DNA of 36,902 nt from Chitinophaga pinensis (GCA_945861685.1 CAMAVO010000008.1:1-36902), one strand, 5' to 3'. Positions 1-7,860 are shown, numbered from the stretch's first letter. The notes: generated by a model not told the origin, from the sequence alone. A program made the numbers and translations.

Positions 1-1188
1 ATGGATTCAGAAGACAAGCTGTTTATTCTCTACACTTCCGGCTCAACAGGAAAACCAAAAGGTGTGGTGCACACTATAGGTGGCTATATGGTTTATACAG
101 CCTATACTTTTCAGAATGTATTTCAGTATAAAGAGGCTGAGGTTTTCTGGTGTACTGCTGATGTGGGTTGGGTAACAGGGCACTCATACCTTATATATGG
201 TCCTTTATTAAGCGGTGCTACAACCTTGATGTTTGAAGGCATTCCAACCTTTCCCGATGCCGGTAGATTCTGGAGCGTGATTGATAAACACCAGGTAAAT
301 ATTTTTTACACTGCACCAACTGCAATTCGTTCACTCGTAGCAATGGGACTGGATTTTGTAAAACCGTATAAATTGGATTCGCTGCGTGTTCTTGGTAGTG
401 TTGGTGAACCAATTAACGAAGAAGCATGGCATTGGTATGACGAAAATATCGGCAAGAAAAATTGCCCGATTGTAGATACCTGGTGGCAGACCGAAACAGG
501 TGGAATTATGATTTCGCCTTTAGCCGGAATAACCAAAACAAAACCTTCATTTGCAACACTTCCACTTCCGGGAATACAGCCTGTTCTGCTTGATGAAAAA
601 GGAAATGTGTTAGAAGGAAATAATGTGGAAGGTCGCCTGTGTATGAAGTTCCCCTGGCCTTCCATTATTCGCACTACCTATGGAAATCACGAACGTTGTC
701 ACGATGCCTATTTCTCACAATTCAAAAACTATTACTTTACAGGCGATGGATGCAAGCGCGATGAAAATGGCTATTACAGAATCACAGGTCGTGTAGATGA
801 CGTAATAAAAGTTTCGGGCCACTTATTAGGAACTGCAGAAATTGAAAATGCCATTAACGAACATCCCGATATTGTGGAAAGTGCTGTAGTTGGTTTTCCT
901 CATGACATAAAAGGTTGGGGAATTTATGCCTTTGTCATTGACGAACACGGAAGAACTGATACCGAAGAACTGAAAAAAGAAATTATTGCTACCGTAAATA
1001 AATTCATGGGTGCCATTGCCAAACCTGATAAAATTCAGGTAGTGAAAGGCTTACCCAAAACCCGCAGCGGAAAAATAATGCGCAGAATTTTGCGCAAAAT
1101 TGCCGAAGGCGATGTTGCCAATCTTGGGGATACATCAACGCTGCTCGACCCCGCTGTGGTGGATGAAATAAAATCAGGAGCGATCTAA
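1..1188 (+). CDS. acs: Acetyl-CoA synthetase (AMP-forming), C-terminal part, 5'-truncated by window edge
   Basis: Converts acetate, ATP and CoA to acetyl-CoA through acetyl-AMP in the cytosol. The 395 visible residues hold the ATP-binding P-loop motif [10 protein letters not shown] (about residues 13-22), the adenylate motif TWWQTETGG (about 160), the hinge region TGDG...[12 protein letters not shown], and the C-terminal [11 protein letters not shown] whose lysine is the catalytic and acetylation-regulated lysine of the family. Full-length Acs proteins are about 640 residues, so some 240 N-terminal residues lie upstream; the ATG at base 1 is an internal Met, not the start. The residue after VSGH is Leu where the well-studied Salmonella enzyme has an ATP-contacting Arg. 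The gene ends 100 bases before a polyprenyl synthase, with a hairpin-forming repeat between them. Confidence 0.96.
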   Translation: MDSEDKLFILYTSGSTGKPKGVVHTIGGYMVYTAYTFQNVFQYKEAEVFWCTADVGWVTGHSYLIYGPLLSGATTLMFEGIPTFPDAGRFWSVIDKHQVNIFYTAPTAIRSLVAMGLDFVKPYKLDSLRVLGSVGEPINEEAWHWYDENIGKKNCPIVDTWWQTETGGIMISPLAGITKTKPSFATLPLPGIQPVLLDEKGNVLEGNNVEGRLCMKFPWPSIIRTTYGNHERCHDAYFSQFKNYYFTGDGCKRDENGYYRITGRVDDVIKVSGHLLGTAEIENAINEHPDIVESAVVGFPHDIKGWGIYAFVIDEHGRTDTEELKKEIIATVNKFMGAIAKPDKIQVVKGLPKTRSGKIMRRILRKIAEGDVANLGDTSTLLDPAVVDEIKSGAI

Positions 1189-1193
1189 ACTCT

Positions 1194-1251
1194 ACCGCTA
1201 AGTTCACAAGAACACGAAGTTTTTTCTTGTGAACTCAGTGTTTTTAGTGGT
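1194..1251. repeat. Long imperfect inverted repeat between acs and the prenyl synthase
   Basis: Outer arms ACCGCTAA (1194-1201) and TTAGTGGT (1244-1251) pair with one G-U. Inner arms GTTCACAAGAA (1202-1212) and TTCTTGTGAAC (1224-1234) are an exact 11-bp match. The wording resembles the 'CACTAAGTTCACAAG...' repeats I associate with Bacteroidota intergenic regions. It could stop transcription of acs, although there is no strong T-tract after the stem. Confidence 0.7.
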
Positions 1252-1288
1252 GAAATAATCTCTACTTTCGGCAAGCTAAAAAATTCTT

Positions 1289-2263
1289 TTGCTTACGCTC
1301 GACCAGATAAAAGCCCCTATTGCAGCCGAAATGGATTCATTCGAATCGCATTTCCGTGATTCAATGAAAAGCAAGGTTGCGCTGCTGGATAAAATCACAC
1401 ATTACATTGTTAAACGCAAGGGCAAACAGATGCGCCCTATGTTTGTTTTTCTTTCTGCAGGAATGTGTGGCGGAATTAATGAATCTACTTTTCGTGCGGC
1501 AACTTTAATAGAATTGCTGCATACTGCTACATTGGTTCATGATGATGTAGTGGATGATTCCAACGAGCGCAGAGGTTTCTTCTCTGTCAATGCACTTTGG
1601 AAAAATAAAATTGCAGTTCTTGTGGGTGATTATTTGCTTTCGCGCGGTTTGCTGCTTTCTGTTGAAAATAAAGAACACCGTTTGCTGGGGATTGTAACTA
1701 ACTCCGTTCGCGAAATGAGTGAAGGTGAATTGTTGCAAATTGAAAAAGCGCGTAAACTCGATATTGATGAGGCGGTATATTTTGAAATCATCCGCCAGAA
1801 AACAGCGTCATTGATTGCATCCTGTTGCAGCAGTGGCGCAGCATCTGTTTCTGATGATGATGCATTAGCCGAAAAAATGCGACTCTTTGGCGAATATGTT
1901 GGAATTGCCTTCCAGATAAAAGACGATTTGTTTGACTACGAACTTGCCAACGAAACCGGCAAACCCAGCGGCATCGACATCAAAGAAAAAAAGATGACAC
2001 TTCCTTTGATTTACAGTTTGAATAAATCAACTAAAAGTGAAAAACGCCACATCATCAACATTGTTAAAAATCACAATACTGATATGAAAAAAGTGGCGGA
2101 GGTAATTGAATTTGTAAAGCAGAAAGGCGGCATCACTTATGCCGAACAAAAAATGCAGGAGTATCAGAACAATGCACTGAAAATGTTAAATGACTTCAGC
2201 GAAAGCACTTACAAAACCTCGCTTATTGAGTTGGTGCAGTTTGCAACGAGAAGGAAGAAGTAA
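1289..2263 (+). CDS. Trans-polyprenyl diphosphate synthase (octaprenyl/heptaprenyl type)
   Basis: A 324-residue class I polyprenyl synthase that adds isopentenyl diphosphate units to an allylic primer, most likely making the side chain of menaquinone. The first aspartate-rich motif is DDVVDD (from about residue 85, in HDDVVDDSNERRG) and the second is KDDLFDYE (about 210). KGKQMRP near residue 45 is the conserved N-terminal Lys-Arg diphosphate-binding segment. The start is TTG: an in-frame TAA lies at 1277-1279, and the next Met is residue 15, inside the conserved LDQIKAPIAAEMDSFE region, so a start near 1289 (or the ATT at 1283) is needed. Chain length cannot be read from the sequence. It is convergent with yqeY across a repeat. 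Confidence 0.93.
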   Translation: MLTLDQIKAPIAAEMDSFESHFRDSMKSKVALLDKITHYIVKRKGKQMRPMFVFLSAGMCGGINESTFRAATLIELLHTATLVHDDVVDDSNERRGFFSVNALWKNKIAVLVGDYLLSRGLLLSVENKEHRLLGIVTNSVREMSEGELLQIEKARKLDIDEAVYFEIIRQKTASLIASCCSSGAASVSDDDALAEKMRLFGEYVGIAFQIKDDLFDYELANETGKPSGIDIKEKKMTLPLIYSLNKSTKSEKRHIINIVKNHNTDMKKVAEVIEFVKQKGGITYAEQKMQEYQNNALKMLNDFSESTYKTSLIELVQFATRRKK

Positions 2264-2265
2264 GT

Positions 2266-2324
2266 GTCATGCTGAGCTTGTTTCAGCATCTGTATTTAAG
2301 ATTCCGAAACAAGTTCGGAATGAC
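2266..2324. repeat. REP-like doublet of two hairpins between convergent genes
   Basis: Two 25-base arms (2266-2290 and 2300-2324) are imperfect reverse complements of each other around a 9-base A/T-rich spacer. Each arm is also its own hairpin: GCTGA-N7-TCAGC in the first and TTCCGAA-N5-TTCGGAA in the second. Both begin or end with GTCAT/ATGAC. The stem bases differ between arms but stay paired. The arms match short elements I recall as common in Bacteroidota genomes. It lies between the stops of the prenyl synthase and yqeY, where it may act as a two-way terminator. Confidence 0.8.
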
Positions 2325-2330
2325 GAAATA

Positions 2331-2774
2331 CTACTTAGAAAGTAGTTCTCTTACAATTTTAGAAATCACACTTCCGTCTGCCTTCCCACTTAATTCTTTA
2401 GTGGCGGCTCCCATTACTTTCCCCATGTCGGCAGGTGAAGATGCGCCAACAGTTGTAATAATATTCTGAAGAATGGCTTTCAATTCATCTTCACTCATTT
2501 GTTTAGGAAGATAGTTTTCAATAACGGCAGCTTGCGAAATTTCCACATCGGCTAATTCTTGCCTTCCCTGTCCAATATAAACTTCGGCAGTTTCTTTCCG
2601 TTGTTTCACCATTTTTTGCAGGGCTTTCAGTTCTGTTGCTTCGCTTTGCCCTTCTGGTGAAGTTTTTAAAAGCAGTAATGCAGATTTAATAGCACGTAAA
2701 GCTTCAAGTTTTGAAGCATCTTTTGCCAGCATTGCATTTTTAATGTCGGTGTTGATTTGGTCGGTTAGGTTCAT
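2331..2774 (-). CDS. GatB/YqeY domain-containing protein
   Basis: A 147-residue protein of the YqeY family, full length for the group. It is all-helical with the conserved 'LKAL..M.KQRK.....Y...GR.ELA..E..E...I..YLP.QMSEDEL' layout, seen here as LKALQKMVKQRKETAEVYIGQGRQELADVEISQAAVIENYLPKQMSEDEL. The family is related to the tail domain of the GatB amidotransferase subunit, which binds tRNA; the role of the stand-alone protein is not settled. The ATG at 2774 begins the typical MNLTDQINTDIKNAMLAKD. It sits 56 bases downstream of the hydrolase gene on the same strand, so the two may be cotranscribed. Confidence 0.93.
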   Translation of the reverse strand: MNLTDQINTDIKNAMLAKDASKLEALRAIKSALLLLKTSPEGQSEATELKALQKMVKQRKETAEVYIGQGRQELADVEISQAAVIENYLPKQMSEDELKAILQNIITTVGASSPADMGKVMGAATKELSGKADGSVISKIVRELLSK

Positions 2775-2830
2775 ACTATTTGTGATTTTGTGAATTAATG
2801 ATTTTGTTAATAATCTCGCTAAACTGTAGA

Positions 2831-3496
2831 CTATCGAATATTGACTGTGGACTCATTCGCAATGTCCTTCAAGACTTCCGCATTCATTTCGTGTTTGCCT
2901 TCAAAGGTAACTATGTTGTAGCTAAAGCCTGCAGTATCAAGAAATTTCTTGTAGTCCTCCGGTTTCAGATATTCTAAATATTCGTCCTGATGACCATAAA
3001 CAAGGGTAACAGGAATAGAACTGAAACGGTTTCCATGAATAGCTAAATCCACATCTACCGGAAATGTGCCTGCCCACATAATTAGCCGGTTTACTTTAAC
3101 ATTGCTTTGTGCCAGCCAACGACAAACTGTTGCTGTGCCTTGCGAAAAACCAAGCACATTCAGTTTTACTTTATTGAAATCAACCTCCGAAAAAAGTTTG
3201 TCGAATAACAAATTCAGAAAGTTGAGGTAATCCCTGACTTCATTTTCGCGGTCTTCTTTGGTCATCCATGCTGCACCCATTCTTCCGGAAACGCCATCTA
3301 AGTAAAATTTTGAAAGGCCTTCCGGAGCAACTACAAAAGTCTTATCGTTTTCCACCAGTTGAAAGTGTTTGATAAAATATTCAGCCAGTTGTCCGTAGCC
3401 ATGACAAACCAGCCAAATAGTTTCGGTGTTTGCATCTATATTTCCTGAAGTGTAATAACGTCCTGTCTTACTTACGGTAATGGTATGTTGTGTCAT
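2831..3496 (-). CDS. Alpha/beta hydrolase, phospholipase/carboxylesterase-like
   Basis: A 221-residue cytosolic alpha/beta hydrolase without a signal peptide. The nucleophile elbow is GFSQG with Ser118. The likely acid is Asp171 in YGHQDEYL and the likely base is His202 in EGKHEMN, so the catalytic triad looks complete. The CHGYGQLAEYF segment near residue 31 would form the oxyanion loop. This matches the carboxylesterase/lysophospholipase (YpfH-like) group; the substrate is unknown. The next gene, yqeY, follows 56 bases later. Confidence 0.85.
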   Translation of the reverse strand: MTQHTITVSKTGRYYTSGNIDANTETIWLVCHGYGQLAEYFIKHFQLVENDKTFVVAPEGLSKFYLDGVSGRMGAAWMTKEDRENEVRDYLNFLNLLFDKLFSEVDFNKVKLNVLGFSQGTATVCRWLAQSNVKVNRLIMWAGTFPVDVDLAIHGNRFSSIPVTLVYGHQDEYLEYLKPEDYKKFLDTAGFSYNIVTFEGKHEMNAEVLKDIANESTVNIR

Positions 3497-3615
3497 TTTT
3501 TTAAATCATATCTAAACAAATCCTGATTGGTCGACAGAAAAACAGTGTTAAGCGAAAGTTTTCAAAAAAGTAATGTCAATAACTAACTTCAACCATCACA
3601 ATCAGAATTTATTCG

Positions 3616-5262
3616 GTGCGGCAAATATACTCTATTCTGTTTTTCTTTTTTCTGAGCGCATTTGCGAACAATGTTCTTGCACAATGCTCAATGGTTGTGT
3701 TGAGCGTTGAAGAAAAATCTGCACAAGCTGATGTTATTTTTGATGGAAAGGTTTTAGCAAAAAAATGTTTTTACGATGCGACCGGAAATATTTCAACTTC
3801 CAACACCATTCAAGTTGCTACTCAAAAATCAGGAAATGAAATTCCTCTTTTGATTGAGATAATTACACCCGGAGGCGTGATGGAAGATAAAGCCCAAATT
3901 CATTTTCCGGGATTGAATTTACAGGTGGGTGATGTGGGAACCTTTTACTGCACCGAAAAAAACGGCAAGTATTTTCCGGTTGCACTTTCACAAGGCTTTG
4001 TTCCGTATGAAGTAACGGAAGAAAAATTAACTGCAGCGGAAATCTCTACTATCACACCTTTAAATATTACAGGAGGAACTCAGGATGAGATAACTATCAA
4101 CGGAACTGATTTTGGTAATACTCAGGGCAGCGGAACTGTTTCGTTTCGTAATGCAGATAATGGTGGTGCAGGTTGGGTAACTATTCCTGCGGGACCACAT
4201 TACATCTTGTGGACTAACACGATGATAAAAATGCTCATTCCTACCTACACAGAAAACGGAGTTACAGTGGCGGGTTCAGGAAATATAAAGGTAACAACTT
4301 CATCAGGCGCAAGCGTGCAAAGCGCCCAGCAGGTGAATATACATTATGCCTTGAGTGAGTTGGTTTACAATAGTCAGATAGGCAAAATAGCACTTGCGGC
4401 TGCAGATATCAGCGGAGGATATACTATGAAAATGAGTTCACTGTTTTCGCAAAATACACAGGCAATGTATGCCCTGAAAAGAGCAATGACCACCTGGCGT
4501 TGCAATACCGGAATAAATATTTCACTAGACACGGTAAACTATCTTCATGGCATTACTGCTTATAATGACGGATACAGTTCCATTTCATTTGATGAACAAG
4601 GTTTGCTGCCCGCAGGTGCGTTAGCCACTACCGTTATTTCAGTTTCGGCCTGCAACAATGAAGGTATAGTGAACTGGCAGTTGAGTGAAGTGGATATGAT
4701 TTTCAGTTCTTCAGCTTTGTGGAATACAGGAAGCGGACAACCCTTTACTAATTATTATGATTTTGAATCAGTTGCGCTGCATGAACTGGGGCACTTACAT
4801 CTTGAGCAGCATAATAACAATGCATCATCGGTTATGTATTATATGACAAATTCAGGCGAAACCAAACGCAATCTGTTTAATGACAGCGGACTTGACGGTG
4901 GAATTGAGGTGATGCAGAACAGTGTTAACCCCGGATATAGTTGCAATAGTTTTGAGAACATTGTTCCATTAAATGGTGGTAATTGCAGCATGGTTGGAAT
5001 TGATGATAAGGAGCAAACCGCAGAAAACAGTGTTACTGTTTTTCCTAATCCTTCGCAGGGAAATTTTACGCTTAACTGGAATGATTTCACAAAAGGTGTG
5101 GTTCAGGTAAACATTCACAATCAAATTGGCGCATTGGTTTTATCGCGTACCTTCACCAATCAGAATTCAGCATCGTTCAATCTGCCGCTTGCAGCGGGAA
5201 TGTACTTTATTGAATTGCAGAGCGAAGAAAAAATCCTTACCCGAAAACTCAGTATTCAATGA
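3616..5262 (+). CDS. Secreted metzincin-like zinc metalloprotease with IPT/TIG and T9SS sorting domain
   Basis: A 548-residue exported protein. The N-terminus (IYSILFFFFLSAFANNVLAQ) is a signal peptide ending near residue 22. Residues about 145-240 look like an IPT/TIG immunoglobulin-like domain (ITGGTQDEITINGTDFG). The catalytic region holds HELGHLHLEQH at about 389-399, which fits the metzincin pattern HExxHxxxxxH, followed by SSVMYYM, a plausible Met-turn. The usual Gly at position 8 of the zinc motif is Leu here. Residues from about 476 (FPNPSQGNFTLNW...GMYFIELQ) form a type A T9SS C-terminal sorting domain, predicting secretion through PorU-type machinery. The start is GTG at 3616, because stops lie just upstream and no ATG precedes the signal peptide. 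The last four bases overlap the next gene (ATGA). Confidence 0.85.
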   Translation: MRQIYSILFFFFLSAFANNVLAQCSMVVLSVEEKSAQADVIFDGKVLAKKCFYDATGNISTSNTIQVATQKSGNEIPLLIEIITPGGVMEDKAQIHFPGLNLQVGDVGTFYCTEKNGKYFPVALSQGFVPYEVTEEKLTAAEISTITPLNITGGTQDEITINGTDFGNTQGSGTVSFRNADNGGAGWVTIPAGPHYILWTNTMIKMLIPTYTENGVTVAGSGNIKVTTSSGASVQSAQQVNIHYALSELVYNSQIGKIALAAADISGGYTMKMSSLFSQNTQAMYALKRAMTTWRCNTGINISLDTVNYLHGITAYNDGYSSISFDEQGLLPAGALATTVISVSACNNEGIVNWQLSEVDMIFSSSALWNTGSGQPFTNYYDFESVALHELGHLHLEQHNNNASSVMYYMTNSGETKRNLFNDSGLDGGIEVMQNSVNPGYSCNSFENIVPLNGGNCSMVGIDDKEQTAENSVTVFPNPSQGNFTLNWNDFTKGVVQVNIHNQIGALVLSRTFTNQNSASFNLPLAAGMYFIELQSEEKILTRKLSIQ

Positions 5263-5921
5263 GCGGAAAAACTGCTCTTATTGCAGGTACCAGCGGATTA
5301 GTTGGCATTCATGTTCTTCAATTGCTGGCAGATGACAATGCTTTCAGCAGAGTAAAATTAATTACCCGTAAACCACTTGCCATAAACCGAGAAAACGTTT
5401 CGGAAATTATTGTTGACTTTGATCAGCTCAACCAGTTTTCGCAGCGCCTTGCTGCTGATGTGGTTTTTTGCTGCCTTGGCACAACCATTAAAACAGCCGG
5501 CTCACAGGCAAATTTCCGTAAAGTAGATTATACCTATTGCCTTGAATTAGCCAAAGCCGCCAAAGCGCAGGGCGCCAAACAATTTATCCTTATTTCATCA
5601 TTGGGTGCTGACGATAAGGCATCAAATTTTTACCTGCGCACCAAGGGTGAAATTGAAACCGCCATTGCTGCTCTTAATTTTGATAGCTTCTGTATACTTC
5701 GCCCTTCCATGTTGCTGGGCGACAGAAAAGAAACACGAATAGGCGAGAGCATAGGCAAAGTTTTTATGCAGGCAACAGGTTTTCTGTTTGCCGGTCCGCT
5801 AAAAAAATACAAAGCCATAGAAGCTCAAACCGTTGCCCGCTGCATGGTGCAGCTTGCCAAAAATCCCGAACCAGGAAAACTGATTTTTGAGAGTGATGTG
5901 ATTGCACATTACGCGAAATAA
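5259..5921 (+). CDS. NAD(P)-binding Rossmann-fold oxidoreductase (atypical SDR, HTATIP2/NmrA-like)
   Basis: A 220-residue protein with the dinucleotide-binding motif AGTSGLVG (about residues 9-16), the strand-end 'CCLGTTIKTAG' typical of atypical short-chain reductases, LISSLGAD, and YLRTKGE, which supplies a YxxxK pair. LRPSMLLGDRKETRIGE matches the C-terminal part of the family. The substrate is unknown. It starts inside the stop of the protease gene (ATGA), so translation is probably coupled, although no functional link between protease and reductase is evident. Confidence 0.85.
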   Translation: MSGKTALIAGTSGLVGIHVLQLLADDNAFSRVKLITRKPLAINRENVSEIIVDFDQLNQFSQRLAADVVFCCLGTTIKTAGSQANFRKVDYTYCLELAKAAKAQGAKQFILISSLGADDKASNFYLRTKGEIETAIAALNFDSFCILRPSMLLGDRKETRIGESIGKVFMQATGFLFAGPLKKYKAIEAQTVARCMVQLAKNPEPGKLIFESDVIAHYAK

Positions 5922-5945
5922 TTTCGGTTGCTCTTAAAAAGACCC

Positions 5946-6270
5946 CTGTTTTTGTTTTCAAAACACGCGCTGTCCTCTATTGCATTGTGCCTTTTGTAAA
6001 GGAAACAGGCGTTGGCATATATGCCATCAGGTGTTTTGTTAAAAAAATACGCACAGTTATATATGACATCCTGTGTTTTGTAAACAAAACACCCGCTGTT
6101 ACACATACCATTCTATCTTTTGCTTACAAAATACCCAATGTTATATATGACATTGAGTATTTTGAACTAAAAACACGCTCCGGCATATATGCCAGACCGT
6201 GTTTTGTAAAGAAAACAGGCGCTGCAATATATGACAGCGTGCCTTTTGCTTAGAAAAGGCGCGGTGGCAT
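5946..6270. repeat. 42-bp tandem array of alternating palindromic modules (8 A modules, 7 B modules)
   Basis: The invariant TTTTG core of module A recurs with its G at 5954, 5996, 6038, 6080, 6122, 6164, 6206 and 6248, exactly 42 bases apart each time. Module A has the consensus GTGTTTTGTAAAnAAAACAC; the copy at 6073-6092 is an 8-bp stem with a 4-base loop, and the one at 6241-6260 is GCCTTTT/AAAAGGC. Module B lies between A copies and is centred on ATATAT: TGGCATATATGCCA (6013-6026), GGCATATATGCC (6182-6193), CAATG...CATTG (6136-6155), CGCTG...CAGCG (6220-6239). Arms change between units while staying complementary in the best copies; the first, third and fourth units are degraded. There are no unique spacers, so it is not CRISPR. 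It fills most of the 480-base gap 5922-6401; outside it that gap holds only A/T-rich sequence and a weak promoter-like site near 6330-6356. Confidence 0.93.
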
Positions 6271-6401
6271 TGTTGAAAATCAATGATTTAGATAAAAATG
6301 GGCTAAAAAGTCAAAAGTAATTTTTTCTGTTTGACTTCAATCCTTTTTTATCTTCGTATTAATCAACTTAAGTTTCCCTATACCCCCCTAACCCAATAAC
6401 C

Positions 6402-6752
6402 ATGGAACAGGACGAGCGTATCCGTAACCTTTTGCCTCCCTTACACAAAGCGCAAAAGCAGCTTATTGCCATTGAAAAAATAATAGTTGAAGAACGGGAT
6501 TTTACTAAAGCCTCCATTCTTTTGCTTGCTATTTTGGGTGCTTTGCGCAGCCTTAGTTATCAACATTTTTTGCCGCTGTTTCGCGCAAATATACTGTGGA
6601 GAATAAATGGTTTGCTTGGCAAAACTCAACTTCCTGATTTGTCACGTCAGTATCTTGAAAACACAAGCGATTTATTAAACAACATGAAAGAAAAAGAAGT
6701 GCAACAGGTTTTTATACAACTCAGAAAAATAGAGGAAAATCCGTTGCGCTGA
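6402..6752 (+). CDS. Hypothetical protein, 116 residues
   Basis: Not recognised. A mostly helical, charged protein (MEQDERIRNLLPPLHKAQKQ...) with a moderately hydrophobic middle (ASILLLAILGALRSL, about residues 38-52) that is too polar on both sides to be a clear membrane segment. No signal peptide and no cysteines. The ATG at 6402 follows a C/T-rich leader. A possible promoter, TTTG at 6330-6333 and TATCTTCG at 6349-6356, has a short spacing. It lies between the 42-bp array and another gene of unknown function whose upstream region has a similar 'ACCCCC' leader, so they may be regulated alike. Codon use resembles the neighbours, which supports a real gene. Confidence 0.65.
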   Translation: MEQDERIRNLLPPLHKAQKQLIAIEKIIVEERDFTKASILLLAILGALRSLSYQHFLPLFRANILWRINGLLGKTQLPDLSRQYLENTSDLLNNMKEKEVQQVFIQLRKIEENPLR

Positions 6753-6788
6753 AAAATTCAGTTGTTAAAAACTTTTGAATTCGGTTTG

Positions 6789-6821
6789 TTGACTCATACC
6801 CCCTTGCCTGGTTTTACTTTG
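6789..6821 (+). promoter_or_regulatory. Putative Bacteroidota-type promoter of the 6853 gene
   Basis: TTG at 6789-6791 and TTACTTTG at 6814-6821 are separated by 22 bases, which fits the reported TTG-N17-23-TAnnTTTG pattern apart from one base in the -7 box. The leader to the ATG is about 30 bases. Confidence 0.45.
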
Positions 6822-6852
6822 CCCCACAAATTTTTAAAACCAAAAAAAAACC

Positions 6853-7806
6853 ATGACAAGCATTACCCGTAAATTACCCCGTACTATCGAATCGCGTTAC
6901 AAGGCTATTCGTTTTGCCAAAAACAAAAAAGACAGTCTGCCGCCTGCAGGCAACATACTGTCAGTTGCCACCACCACCCGCCTTGACAACATTGTGGTAA
7001 GTTATGAAGCTGCCTATAATGATTTAGGTTTAAAGCAATCAACTTACAGTGGCAATACCCCACTGAAAAATGTAGCCAAAGGGCGCAGCAAAATGTTTAC
7101 CTCGCATTTTATTCAAGTGTTTAATCTGGGTGTGGCACGCGGCATTTACAATGCTGCCCACCGCGCACTTTATAAATTAGAGGTGGGCTCAGATGCCTTA
7201 CCCGAAATGTTAACCGAAGAAGATATAATAAGCTGGGGAAATAAAATTGTAACCGGTGATGCGCAGCGCATCACTCTAGGAGGCGCACCTATGACTAACC
7301 CCACAGCTCCGGAGGTGCAAACCGAGGTATCTGCTTTTGTAGGTTTATTTACTTCGCAAAGTAATCTGAAAGATACCTTAGATACAGCCGAAGAAACACT
7401 GGAAGCCTTATTTGACGAAACCGACAAAGTGATAAGAAAAGTGTGGGACGAAGTAGAAACATTTTACAACGAAGAAGAAACCGACAGCATGCGCAACAAT
7501 GCACGTGAGTGGGGTGTTATTTATATTACAGTGGGTGCAGAATCAACCATCAGCGGAAAAATAACAGGCACCGTTCCTCCTCCGGGTCCGGGGTTGCCTG
7601 TGGCTGTTGCCAACGCAACCATTCTTGTTCTTGAAAGTGATGACCTGACCCAGAGCGATGCCAACGGTGATTATACTTTAAAAACAAAATTTGTAGGCAT
7701 AACTAAAATAAAAGTTACTGCCGATGGGTATGCAGATTATGAAGTGGAAATTGAAATAGCCGAAGCGCAAACCATAACCGTTAATGCAGTGTTGACACCC
7801 TTGTAA
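6853..7806 (+). CDS. Hypothetical protein with C-terminal carboxypeptidase-regulatory-like domain
   Basis: A 317-residue protein. Residues 1-225 are not recognised: a basic N-terminus (MTSITRKLPRTIESRYKAIRFAKNKK) followed by helical sequence. Residues about 230-317 (STISGKITGTVPPPG...ATILVLESDDLTQSDANGDYTLKTKFVGITKIKVTADGYADYEVEIEI) form a single beta-sandwich of the CarboxypepD_reg type. No signal peptide, lipobox or T9SS tail is visible although that domain is usually found outside the cytoplasm. Its own promoter lies upstream and a strong hairpin terminator downstream, so it is probably a single-gene transcript. Confidence 0.75.
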   Translation: MTSITRKLPRTIESRYKAIRFAKNKKDSLPPAGNILSVATTTRLDNIVVSYEAAYNDLGLKQSTYSGNTPLKNVAKGRSKMFTSHFIQVFNLGVARGIYNAAHRALYKLEVGSDALPEMLTEEDIISWGNKIVTGDAQRITLGGAPMTNPTAPEVQTEVSAFVGLFTSQSNLKDTLDTAEETLEALFDETDKVIRKVWDEVETFYNEEETDSMRNNAREWGVIYITVGAESTISGKITGTVPPPGPGLPVAVANATILVLESDDLTQSDANGDYTLKTKFVGITKIKVTADGYADYEVEIEIAEAQTITVNAVLTPL

Positions 7807-7831
7807 ATAAAACGTATAACGTGTAAAATAT

Positions 7832-7860
7832 AAAAGTCCCGCATTGTTGCGGGACTTTTT
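7832..7860 (+). terminator. Strong intrinsic terminator
   Basis: A perfect 12-bp stem, AAAAGTCCCGCA (7832-7843) and TGCGGGACTTTT (7848-7859), with a TTGT loop and a T-run continuing into TTTTTGTTTT. The A-tract on the other side lets it work for the minus-strand histidine kinase gene that ends at 7888. Confidence 0.92.

Noticed and set aside
826-840. Leu in place of the ATP-contacting Arg in VSGHRLGT of acetyl-CoA synthetase
   Set aside because: As I recall, other functional acetyl-CoA synthetases, including animal ones, also have VSGHLL, so it is not a sign of inactivation.
2269-2469. Small plus-strand gene after the prenyl synthase
   Set aside because: It begins inside the REP-like doublet and then runs antisense to yqeY.
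5987-6253. Protein-coding gene of 88 residues within the array
   Set aside because: The frame is explained by the 42-bp period, the start is a GTG with no promoter or ribosome site, and the opposite strand gives an equally good repeat peptide. Kept as a finding, not listed as a gene.
5946-6270. CRISPR array
   Set aside because: The period is strict, but there are no conserved repeats separated by unique spacers; all 42 bases belong to the repeating unit, and no cas gene is in the window.
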